A stretch of DNA of 64,000 bases, from assembly GCA_021029095.1 (NCBI GenBank), contig JAJOHG010000002.1:248001-312000 (forward strand), in the 5' to 3' direction. Below the pieces are notes generated by a model that saw only the letters and a list, made by a program, of their open reading frames with translations, did not search any database and was not told the DNA's origin. The DNA comes from Phellopilus nigrolimitatus (taxonomy: Eukaryota > Basidiomycota > Agaricomycetes > Hymenochaetales > Hymenochaetaceae). A program made the position numbers and the translations under genes. Shown piece after piece: positions 22,883 to 33,543 of the stretch. The stretch's first letter is position 1. Every line of letters starts with the position of its first letter.

Positions 22883-24095
22883 TCAGGACGTAAAGGCAAC
22901 CATCAACAACGGAATTAGAACGAGCCACCATGCCCGGAAAAGAGTTTTGTATCCTTCTTCGCGCACAATGCGTTTCATGCAGTCTACGAGCCCAATGTAG
23001 GGGTCGTCTTCAGTCCTTAGCCTGCATCTCAATAAGTTCCTTTCATGCTCAATAATAATAATAAAAACGAGTGCGCACCCAATGACATCCTCGTCCGAGG
23101 CAGAGTACACGACGTCGTTGATATCGGCGTCTTCGTCCTGCGCAACGGCAGAGAATCCTGGTGTTACATGGTTACGCTGGATAGAAAGACGGGTGGATAC
23201 GACTTCTAGCGGGCAAAGAATGGCCGTGCTAATGACCGCAAGGGCAAGGTAGAGACTGAGACGTGCGATAGAAAGTTGGCCGAATAGCTTTGCTTCATCC
23301 GAGGGAGGAGTAGGAGGGAATATCGTTAGACGCAGTGGGTCCATGAGTAAAACGACATATGCAATTCGAAGAACTTCGGAAGCAAGCAGACCCGGTGTCA
23401 AAAAAAGAATCCATGGACGACTGCGTTCACTTGATGTCAGAAGAACTCGCAACGAATAAATTCCTTTGAACCACGGAAGTTTGTAGGGTGTGGTAATGGA
23501 GCTGCGGAGAGTATAGGACATGAGCACAATGGTTTCTGAAACTTCTACAGTTCACTCACCGGTTCGAAATTATCGTAACAGGTAAAGAAATAACCATCAT
23601 GAAGAGACTGTAAGCCAATCTATTCCAGACTCCTTCAACAGGAGCCGTATATTTCTTATGCCCGCCCGTGTGCGCAATAGGTGTACCGGGAAGAACAGCA
23701 ATAAAAGCTACGATCACAAGAGAGCTGAGAAACCCAGGCACTATAAAACAATTCATTTGGAACTCTAGATCGTTGAAGAAAGTAAAACATACTGAAACCC
23801 TTGTACAGTCCTGACCATCCCTGGATACAGCTATGAATTTATGAAGCGCACAACAAAATAACACGAAAATCACCTCTAAACGCTTTACCCTCTTGAACAT
23901 CGCAAAGTACGAGTTCACCACAGGGCCTGTGTGCGGCTGGACACCACCCTCGCCATCCAATTGAAGTCCTTTGGGCGTGTAATTCGCTCGGAATCGCACC
24001 AACGTCCCCGCGATAGGTACAGCTATCAGGAAGCTGATGGCGAATGATGCAACAAGCAAACCCGCAAAGACTAGCGACTCTCCTATTCCCAGCAT
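22883..24095 (-). CDS. mitochondrial-carrier-like membrane protein
   Basis: Five or so exons from the ATG at 24095 (MLGIGESLVFAGLLVASFA) to a TGA at 22883 give about 340 residues. Two carrier-type matrix helices are clear: VNSYFAMFKRVKRLEGWSGL and, near the end, YIGLVDCMKRIVREEGYKTL followed by FRAWW. A carrier signature survives as CPLEVVSTRLSIQR, with Ser where Lys is usual; an earlier copy (VPIAGTLVRFR) is more degenerate. Between them are hydrophobic segments. This pattern fits divergent SLC25-like proteins, such as outer-membrane relatives, better than a classical exchanger, and no substrate can be proposed. The N-terminus may be longer if further exons lie upstream. Confidence 0.7.
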
Positions 24096-25777
24096 TGCGA
24101 GATATTGCAAGAGGAAATGTCGATGGTTGTGGTTGCAGGTCAAAATGCGGTTGCGTACTTGAGAGCTGCGGCGACGATGCTCGGCGCGGCGATGCAGTCA
24201 CAAATGGTATATATGAGTCAGCCGCTAACTTCGGCGGGCAGTCAACATGAAGCTGAACACCGACCACCTCAGAGAAATGTTAAACATACCATCCATATGG
24301 GTTGCAAGGAAGTGCTTCACTATTCAAAGACCATCGGTTAAACAATCCACGCTATTTGAAAGATTTATCTCTCTGGCACAACTCCGGTGCCCAGCGGCTT
24401 GCATTTCTGTGTGGCAACTTTCATCACGCCTTCAGCTACGCTTCCTGTGTCTTTCACTTGCAGGACTCAATCCCCTCGAGCGAACCAACTTCTCTATAAT
24501 GAATCTTGTTTTCTTACTCTAGGGATCTGGACGTGCCGCATGGAATCATGCGTAATCATTTTTCATCACTGCTTTACTGGAACTACCTCAGACTTCAGCG
24601 ATAGAGATCTAGAGCTGACCCTCCCTTCAGATTGGGGTCATGATTATCAGGGTAATCCTAGATTTTGACTCCCACAGATATTAGTCTTGTCATCACCATA
24701 AATCTTACACCTCTCCTACGCCGAGTACGGAACTTCCGGCACGTCGTTAAACTGGACCTTGAAATCAGCCACATCTCCTGTACAAGGCCCGAGGAACGAT
24801 GTTCCTCGTGCAGAAGTCCTCGTTATCACCCGAAGCCTAATGCGTTATGAAGCTGTTTTCTATACGCATCTATGACTTATATCTTAAACTCTCACAAGGG
24901 GCTAGCGGTCTTCATTACCTCATTCCTTGGGCTCACGATCGTGACAAATAAAGGACGTCTTTCGGAGTGCGTTTCGGGGGAGAGGATCGTCCTCAACGGT
25001 TGCAGGCTGAAAAGCGACGGATGGATGTTTCCATATGCGGATCGAAAAGACAATCAACTTGTCTGACGTTCCCCGAGGACAGGGGGCTTCGACAAGAATA
25101 TCGGATGTGGCGTATACCTTCTGCGTCCTTGACGGTTGTACTTTGCTGATAATTGACATGAAGATTCGGACTTCGCCGGAAAGAGTGAGGCGGTGTAAGG
25201 CCTGGGGTCTGTTGATGAGAATTTCAATCCTTCTCATCCGAGGAGAAGCGATTGTTGTGCCTTTTTCATTCCTCTACGACATTCCATCCGGTTCGCGCAT
25301 CATCCCCCTCCCCTCTGCATGCGTATGTGATCAATCGTGCTAACCTACTCGATAATCGAAGCTTTTGCGCCTAGCCCGCCGAATTATTGTCCGACGGAAG
25401 CTAAACACACCGATCCGAGTACGTTGTCGTCACTCGTTAATTTCCTGCTTAATCCTATTTAACTCGCTTTTCCATGGCATAATATCATGACACGCTCCAG
25501 AGAACATTGTTTCTTTCAAGTGCCCGGGTCTGGCGAATCCGATTGGCTTGGCGGCGAATCTTCGACATCTCTGCTTTACCACGGATACTTCATACTTATC
25601 TACCAAACCTTCTGGAAATGGTAAGTAAAATGCTTCCCAGCTTCTGCGTCCCGGCGATGCGGGTGCCAATGCTGAATGCTTTAAATACTCGCAACTGCTT
25701 TGCTTTTTCTCTACGCCCTTTCACCTTAACGCCCGTTTACGTAGGTCCTGCTCACAAGCATCTTACTTATCTGTGGA
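24096..25777. other. intergenic, about 1.7 kb
   Basis: This divergent gap lies between the carrier-like gene (minus) and the Zn2Cys6 gene (plus) and should contain both promoters. A short plus-strand frame at 24665-24850 reads like one leucine-rich strand (RNFRHVVKLDLEISHIS), hinting at a decayed F-box/LRR-type sequence, but neighbouring frames do not extend it. No gene is claimed. Confidence 0.4.
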
Positions 25778-27292
25778 ATGTCTTCCGAGAAGTCGACTTG
25801 CGCACCAAAGGCATCCTCTGTATCAGCCCCTGTCCCCACAGGCGACCATAGAAAGCGTCGTAGGAATAGGACGACTCAATCATGTCTCAATTGCCATGGC
25901 TCCAAAAGAATGGTAATACACTCCGTGACTCCTTTCGTTTCACTTCTAGCAGCTCCTGATCTCTTACACACGCAGTGTGATCGTAGAAGACCCGCTTGCC
26001 AAAGGTGCACGACACTCGGATTAGTGAGGAATATTTTAGTGAAGACTATCTCCAGAGCAATAACACCATCTTACAGACAGGTCTCTGTGTTTATGAAGTC
26101 GATGATCCAAGCCAGAGGTATGCATCCCGTTTGACTTGGCTCGGAAGCATGTTGATGACAGGAGGTTTTTAGGAGCAATTTTATGGATGAAAAGGCTCTC
26201 CTTCGCAGCCGTGTCGCTGAGCTTGAAGGTGTTATTAGAGAGGTAAAGCCTATTGTTTCGGGAAATTAATCAGGTCACTGACTGCTGGTTTAGATGAAGA
26301 ACAAGCCTCACCCGCGTTGGACACAGAAACCCGAAACCAGGCAGACTTCAAGTGCACTGTCAAGTGATGACGATTCTATTTATCCTTTAGAATCCACCAG
26401 CGGCGAAATGACGAAAGAATCCAACAGTAATGCTGCACCCGTACAGCCCCTTTCTGCAGCGCCTGAGCCTGTCGTACTCGCTATTCCCAACATTCGGCTC
26501 TCTCCTGATACTCTATCACCAGACGTAACATCATCATGTGAAAGCGCTCTGACACCCCAAGATCCGTACTTTCTTGGTACCTTCAATTTTCCCTCTTCGC
26601 CCACTTCATCGTCACCCGACAGTCCCGCGTTCGTTCACGAAGGCCTTTCTTCGATCACTAGCGAGGATCTCTCGACAATGATCGGATCCGAATTCAGTGG
26701 CCTGCTTGCGAATTCCCTTGAGCCCATTAACTACCAAGACGGGATATTTGGCCACATATTGGAGCATATCATGCAGACAGACCAGGTCCGGGCCTTCGGT
26801 CTTCTCGGTTGCGATTTGGATGCGCGCGGACCCAACAGTCGCACATGTGGGTGTATTGACAATGTAATGGCGTACAATAGCCTCCTCGAGCTTTCCATCC
26901 GCTTGCGCAAGGCCGTCGAGTCCTTGGGAAGAGTGGCCGACCACCGTCTAGGCAATTTCGACTCTGGTTGCCAGCTGTATTCAAAGATATGTGAGCTGGA
27001 CAAACTCACCTCGTAAGCCACGCATGTTCCCTAATTTCATTCTGTCGATTAACAAATAAAAATAAAAATAAGGATTACTCTCAGTAATGCGATGTCCCCA
27101 GAGGATAAACTGTCGCCACTCGACGCGTATTTCACTCCGCTGTCGTCGGGACTTGGGTCTTCTACGATCTCGTCGCACTGCCTTCCGCAATGGGCATCTA
27201 ATGGCGTTACTTCCGCGGCTGCAGAATCCGTCGTCGACGACTCTTTTATGACTTGGGACGGAATGCGGCCAGAGCACGCTTCCATTGTATGA
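25778..27292 (+). CDS. Zn2Cys6 (GAL4-type) fungal transcription factor
   Basis: This is a predicted nuclear DNA-binding regulator; its targets are unknown. It starts at 25778 (MSSEKSTCAPKASSVSAPV). The DNA-binding domain is split by two introns: basic residues KRRRNRT, then CLNCHGSKRM, CDRRRPACQRCTTLGL and TGLCVYEVDD, giving the spacing C-x2-C-x6-C-x6-C-x2-C-x7-C of the family. A short coiled coil (EKALLRSRVAELEGVIREM) follows, as usual for dimerising members. The long exon to 27013 is Ser/Thr/Pro-rich with a hydrophobic block (YQDGIFGHILEHIMQTDQVR). A last exon after a 60-base intron ends at 27292 (MTWDGMRPEHASIV). At roughly 400 residues it is short for the class, and no fungal-specific TF middle domain was recognised. 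Confidence 0.85.
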
Positions 27293-29813
27293 TGTGCCTT
27301 TACTTATTCATCAGGAGTGCGTTCCCCTCCGTCTCGTATAACGTGTTTTGGATACCCTGATGGCGAGTAGTTGAACGTATATTGTGTCGCACAAGCCTGC
27401 GTTGTTTTTCCTTTGTACAAACATTACATACACGTAGCATTGGCGTAAAGATGCGACATCTCCGACAAGCGCGAAATTATACCAATAAGCTCTTTGCGTT
27501 GGTACTATATGAGGCAAAAGTAGTCGCGGCATTCAGGTGCAACAGTGCGAAGGAACACGCACATCGAATTTCCGGCACGTTCAGTGGTCAGGCTGGTCGT
27601 TGAGAGACCGATGAAGTGAGAGACTTGCCAGCGAATGCGAGGGATCTTCGTCTGGTACCTCTCCCAGCGCGGCGCCAAGACCGTTCCGCTCGGTGTATGC
27701 TCTCATTCAATGGATTGAACAAGGAACCCCGAAGTTTACTCTTTGTAGAATACTTCTGTAGGGGAAAATCACATCTTCTTTAGATCTCAGATTTAACCGA
27801 AACGAACTAAAGCGTTTTAATTCTTTACGTACCTTAAGTATTACAGATACAAAAACAGTTTTCCACTGTACAACTCTCCCCGGAGAAAACCCCGCTGCGA
27901 ATGGCGTCTTGGAGGTTTCCGTGACCAATGTTCGGGCTCATCAAGAGGTAATAAACTTGCGGGTGACTATGTAGTACCCTGTCGGATCAAAGGATTTTCG
28001 TTACAAACACAGGTATTTATCGACAGCATACAGTTCTTGTATGAGAAAAGCTATACGTAGCAGATGCTCATAGTCCTATGTTTTATCCTTTGCTTTAAGC
28101 TTCTCAATTTCTGACTTTGTGGATTAGCGCAAAACTACCAATTCATGCAAAGGTACTGACGTCCAAAATTGTTGAAAATATGAAAGCAGTTAGCATCCCC
28201 TTATCGCGCCTGCAAGAGTGTAGAGTCTGGTACGTCAAGCCCACGAGTTATCAAGGGAAAGCGCATCGGGTGTCTATGCTGAATGGTATGCGGAGTGGGA
28301 ACAAGGAAACACCGGTCTAGCGAATTCAAACAGATAAGCTCATCTAAAATAATCCGACCGCAACTTTGCAAAACATTCAAACATGAATGATACACACAGC
28401 GATTCGGGTTTCGGCACAGAGTAAGGTTTGGAAAGGAAAATGCCGATGATGTCGGGAAGAGGCGCATTGCACCATAGCTCGACGGACAGTTGTGCCTTTC
28501 AAAACAACTGCACAACATCTGTTCATCATCCGATAGATATCACTGACTATCTGTGGGCAAATTCTGAAGGCCTGGGTGTTTGTCAAGAAAGCGAGAGGAG
28601 CGCCAGCACTAATATTGAAACATTTAGGTGTCTAGAGGACGGTGTGGGGCAGGAAGGCCGACCAAATTTGATATAAACCGATTGTGATGTCTTTGCTTCG
28701 GGACATACACCTCGCCGTTTGGATAGGTACTATCGTTCCCGCTGGTCCAGTTTTCGCAGTCGCCAGAGGATTCAAGAATTCAGAGATCGTCGAGAATATC
28801 TTCATTGCCCCTAAGACTAGGTCCAGGGCTTGAAAGGCGTGGGTGGAATAAGCATGAAGATTGGAAATTCGTGGATAAGCGTATGCTTCTGTATTCATAG
28901 GACACAGTTAAGCCCTAAGTATCACATGGCGCTAGAGAGAACAGAAGTGGAGACGACGCCGTGCTAAGCTAAATCTGAGATCAGGGAGAGGCGGTCTGCG
29001 AAGAATGAGGAATCACGTACATGTCGGAGCCCCCTTGTTCTCTGGACAGCGGAGAGTTGCATAACATTCAAGCTGCTCGGGAGGGGGGGGGGGGGGGGGG
29101 AGGATTATAAAATCCTTTGCCGAAAAGACCACCCTTAAACCGCACATCGATCAAAGCTCGGGCCCGTGTATTTGACACCATAGACCTTCAAATTAAGATG
29201 GCACCGATTAGTTATATCAGAGCCACATTGTTATACATGACTACATGTGAGAAATCCGACCGAAGGGCGGTGTACTTATTGTAATTGCGTTCCTGAACAC
29301 TGAAGTGCTGAAGCACCTCCATGATTCCATGACTAGCGGCCGCGTGCATGGAAAAAATGCCTATCACCTGAGACATGTTATAATGGCATGAGTCCCAGTT
29401 CTCCAGCTTAGCAGTTTTACCAAGACAAGTAGTAGACTGTCGAGGTCCAGCCGGTGATTCCTCAGTATATTGAAATGTCGGTATGGCACAGTAGTTGGGC
29501 GTCTTACGCATTTTCTAAAGTTAGAAACCCTGATGAAAAATAAGCGTTTCATCGTTCCATAGAGGAGCCATATTAAATAAGTGATAGCGGCAACGTTTAC
29601 TTGGGATACTTAGCAAAGAAAGCGTCAAGCGACGATACGTATTTTCTAGAAATAGTAGTGTTACATCACACTGATAATGTCACGTGTACCGCTTTTCATG
29701 AGCAAGCGGGAAGCGAGTAGTTTTGCTTAGAACTCTCGTTAAACGCTCGTGCATCGTTGCATCGTACAGCGCTTTCAATTATCTGTGATTGATTGCTGCA
29801 ACTCTGGCACGAT
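27293..29813. other. intergenic, about 2.5 kb, with one possible spliced minus-strand frame
   Basis: No family is recognised. On the minus strand an exon with the frame VTETSKTPFAAGFSPGRVVQ (about 27833-27925) is followed by a very good intron (27756-27832, GTACGT...CTACAG). A second exon in the same frame (KYSTKSKLRGSLFNPLNESI..., basic end) stops at 27588. Upstream of the first exon the frame is closed, so a further exon would be needed. Two other protein-like minus-strand frames lie at 28632-28898 and 29212-29511. The stretch also holds an 18-base G run. The right end is the U2AF promoter. Confidence 0.35.
29083..29100. repeat. G18 homopolymer
   Basis: Eighteen consecutive G on the plus strand in an otherwise mixed intergenic sequence. 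Such runs can form quadruplexes and are also a common place for sequencing length errors. Confidence 0.9.
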
Positions 29814-30719
29814 ATGGCATCTCATCTAGTGCGTCTGTTCATGGAACATGCGATATATAACGTCTGACAGATTCCTAGGCCAACATTTTTGGTACGGAGC
29901 AAGACCGTGTCAACTGCTCGTTCTATTACAAGGTGCGTATTTCTGTTTGGAACATAAGATTCTGCTACTAACATGACTTGTGTAGATTGGTGCTTGTCGA
30001 CATGGTGATCGCTGCTCTCGAAAGCACATCAGACCACCATTCTCGCAGACTATCCTTCTTCCGAACGTCTACCACAACCCAGCGCACGATCCTGTCTGTA
30101 AATTAACTGACAAGGAGCTGCAGGAGGGTTTTGACGCAGTGTACGAGGATCTTTATTGCGAGCTGGCAAAGTTTGGACACCTGCTGGAGTTACATGTGAG
30201 TCGACCGAAGTTTCACTGGTGAACCACTTTTTGAAGTCTTTCCAGGTCTGTGACAATGTTGGTGATCATCTTATTGGAAATGTGTACGCCAGATATGAGT
30301 GGGAAGCCGAGGCTCAGGCCGCTGTCGATAATCTGAATGACCGCTGGTATGCAGGTACGTATTTTTTGCTATGAGTCGTCTAAAGCTGTCGATTCACAAG
30401 TCACCATTGCTCAGGCCGACCTCTCTACGCTGAGCTGTCGCCGGTGACGGATTTCCGCGAGGCTTGTTGCCGCCAAAATGAGAACGGCGAATGCAACCGT
30501 GGCGGGTTCTGTAATTTCATGCATCTTCGTCTCGCATCGAAGGAACTTGTATCGTCGCTTCGCCATGGCCAGAAGATACAACGGAGACTTAATCCGCTTA
30601 AGGCTCAGGCTGGAGGTGGAGGCTGGGAGCCGGGCAAGAGGGAAGGTGGTCGCGGCCGAAGTGCCAGCCCGAGCAGGAAGGGCAGAGATGCGGGTGAGGA
30701 TAGATGGACTCGCAAGTAA
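29814..30719 (+). CDS. U2AF1: U2AF small subunit (U2AF35)
   Basis: This splicing factor reads the AG of the 3' splice site as the small half of the U2AF heterodimer. Five exons give about 230 residues. MASHL is split from [20 protein letters not shown] by a first intron. The first CCCH zinc finger ([20 protein letters not shown]) is complete. An atypical RRM follows (LYCELAKFGHLLELHVCDN, GNVYARYEWEAEAQAAVDNL, RPLYAELSPVTDFREACC), then the second finger (CCRQNENGECNRGGFCNFMH). The tail is Gly/Arg/Ser-rich with GGGGWEPGKREGGRGRS, short compared with animal RS tails. Every conserved part is intact. It is convergent with the ALG14 gene. Confidence 0.95.
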
Positions 30720-31438
30720 GCGGCTGTCGGAAGAAGAAAAACCCTTTACGTCGAGACTCATTTCTCGTGGTCCGGAGGCGGTGTTCGTCTTTCACTTGTT
30801 CCTTTATCCGGTGTCTTTCTTATGAAATCTGTGGGATCCCACTTGTATTCAGAATAATTCTATATTATCCTATTTTTTTCTTCTTTTGCAAGATGCTAGC
30901 CAAAAGGCCGCGGTATTCGCGTACAAGGTACCGAATCAGTTCACGGTCAATGAATGAAGGTAATAGTCGCGGAAAGCTTCTTTTATCTTGGCATGATCGA
31001 AATCCAAGACGCTTCCTTAAAGATCGTGACTGCATTTGGCAAGTACAACTGTAAGAAAGGTGAACAGATTGTCATTGTAGTCTTGCCTGGGTTTTCGAAG
31101 TGGAAGGTGAAAAGGCACGAGAAAGTAAAACCATCTAGTATATAAACTCTTCAAGCTCAAGGGAGGCTAAACAACGTTGTTCTTTGACCCGAGGCATACA
31201 ATTATTTCCATTCGTGCATAATCGAAGGGACCGACGATATCACCGCCGTAGTCAGCTCCGATGGAAAACCTCAGTGAATTTGACGAACGTGGATTGTGGA
31301 TTACGCGCCCGCCAAACAGTAGATGTTCATTGAATAATTCTTGCGCATCGTGAATTGAAAAACGAAAAGGAAGAGAGCTTGGTCCCCGGGAGACCTACTT
31401 CGCGATATAATTATTGCGAGAAAACCAAAACAGCACTT
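30720..31438. other. intergenic, about 720 bases
   Basis: This is a convergent gap between U2AF1 (plus) and ALG14 (minus), expected to hold two 3' UTRs. The T-rich tract near 30870-30885 fits a transcript end. No coding frame is supported. Confidence 0.5.
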
Positions 31439-32412
31439 TTAGACCAGCCAGCCGCGACAATCGCCGCACCCGTTATCGTTCAATAGCTGAGGCCACTGCA
31501 CGACGAACCTGTAAGTCCGAGGCATCCGATTTTGTCAATAGGACTGATATGCGGACGAGCGCACGCCGCGCCAAGAACTGAAGCACGGTCGTGGAGCTGC
31601 AAGTCCTCACCTGTCAACAAAGGGCCGCAGAAGCTTGCCGGAGAGCGATAATGTGTTGATGCGCGCGAAGGATTCGACGTAGATCATTCTAGGCGCCGGA
31701 AGGCCGCAAAACTGGGGCCAAATGAACGCAGATCAGGAATATGTAACGAAAACCCAGCTCTTTGGAGATTGGCGAAAACTCAACTCTTGTAATATACACA
31801 GCGACACAAAGTATACAACATGTGCCTGGCCCGTTAAGGAGAAGCACGTCCGCAAATGGCTCTCCCGCGGTTAAAGGTATGCGCATAAGTTGCTGTAAGG
31901 ATGATATCAAGGACCAGATGGCTGTCGGAGGTGTTGCCATTAAAGCCTGGTGAACATGACGGGCTCGAGGAACTATTAGAATCTCATAGGCCGTTGGGCG
32001 TCCTGTGAGCTGGACAAGGGTGAGTAGTCTATTAAAGCCATGCACACTGGATATTTCTTTACATTTTTCTGTCTGACCAATTCCCTTTCGAGCTCCGCAA
32101 CTTTTTGAGCACTTAACGAGTCTCCCTCGCTGACGATATACTTCCGAGGGGAGTAGCGAATAAAGTCCAATGTCGATATGAGTGCAAGAGCTTCACTTGT
32201 GTGGCCCCCTTGACAGCAGATTCAAGTAAGCGTAGTCAAGCATAGTCTCGGAGCCGCTAACCAGAGCCCAGGAACACTGCGAGGCTACACGTATCTGACG
32301 CGTTCTTCGTACGTCTCCGCCCCTTAGCTTTTTTTGGTAGTATGGCGAACAATCGCCAAAGCATAAAAGCTAGGACAGACGAAAGGCACAGTGAAAGCTT
32401 TGATAAGATCAT
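31439..32412 (-). CDS. alg14: ALG14, membrane anchor of the UDP-GlcNAc transferase
   Basis: Alg14 recruits the catalytic subunit Alg13 to the cytosolic face of the ER, where the pair adds the second GlcNAc of the dolichol-linked N-glycan precursor. The gene is made of five short exons, 32412-32262, 32208-32078, 32009-31785, 31711-31611 and 31508-31439, which join in frame to 225 residues, the usual fungal size. An N-terminal membrane anchor (SKLSLCLSSVLAFMLWRLFA) is followed by the family blocks: FLGSGGHTSEAL, which spans the first intron; YSPRKYIVSEGDSLSAQK; IVPRARHVHQAL; GEPFADVLLLNGPGTC; RMIYVESFARINTLSLSGKL; and LRPFVDRFVVQWPQL. All junctions are GT-AG. The final exon ends CRGWLV. Confidence 0.93.
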
Positions 32413-33543
32413 CTATAAAGTCCGGTACTTGGCGTGGTTAAAGAGAGTTTGCCAGTGGAACAAAAGGAAAATCGCGCCTTTTTAAGCTCCGCGTACTCCA
32501 GTAAACCTTATTATTATTTACTTGAGAAAACGAGATGCAAGACTCAATATTGTCATAGCGTCCCATACAGTTCACATGATATTGTCATCAATACTTTTCG
32601 AACTCATCGAGCCATTTCCATGTTTCTTTTTCCGAGTTATAAGCCGAGTGGCGTTATCACCAGACCTCAGGTGTACGTACATTTGAGAAAACCTCGAAAT
32701 CTGCTTAGAGACCCGGCTGCTACCAGACTTCGTATAAGAAAAAATAATGTCACATGCCCCCTATCTAATTCGCTGGATAGCTGTAGAAGATAGTACTGTA
32801 CCGCCTCTCCCATATGAGCCAAACCCAAGGAATCGGACATCAATTGGAGCCTCTTGAATCGCGAGAAGTAAGAGGGGGCGGCGATCTTGTGGAACTTCCC
32901 TTCATCCAGCATCTTAGTTATCTGGACCTCATGGCGCTCAATAAGAGCGCGAAAAGGGCGGGGGCCCTCCCGCCCTCCCTGCGCACCGTTTCTCGGAAGA
33001 CAACATTCGAGGATTAAGCCAGACATCGCCTCAAGGGTTTGAAGCCACCCACTCGTCTGGGGCACTAGTTTAAACATAGAGACTCTCTAGCATTGGGCCT
33101 CGACGACGATCATTCAAAACCTTGAGCTTCCGAAGATTCGAAGTACCCCCTGAGCCCCACCTTCCCCGCCATCCGATTGTTTTGGGAGGGAAAGCCAGAG
33201 ATTTCGGAGTGCCCGTGAACAAGCGCCTCACACACGGGCGACATTCACTAGTCTCCAAATCCAGATCGTTCAGTCTGTGGGGCTTCCATTTAATTTATGT
33301 ACTGAACTGTCCGGCTCTTCTTGGTGAGACCGAGTCACGCATGCAGACCGTGGATTCTCGGCGAGAACTGGTACGGCCAGAAGTAACACGATAAAACGAA
33401 AACTACACACGCTCTTCTATTCAAAGTGTATCATGTAGGACAATATAATTGAAGGCTTCGTTCATCGCTTAGTACAACCATTCTATTACATGAGCCCTGC
33501 GGGGGGAGAGAGCGAAAGGAAATAATGTTATGTGCAAATATCA
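32413..33543. other. intergenic, about 1.1 kb, with two orphan minus-strand frames
   Basis: This stretch lies upstream of ALG14 and downstream of the GLTSCR1-domain gene. Two minus-strand frames look protein-like but are not recognised: 33070-33258 (KSLAFPPKTIGWRGRWGSGG) and 32667-33077 (FRALIERHEVQITKMLDEGK, then APSYFSRFKRLQLMSDSLGL). They overlap in different frames and no intron pair joins them cleanly. They could be a decayed gene or transposon fragment. The part nearest 32413 should be the ALG14 promoter. Confidence 0.35.
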
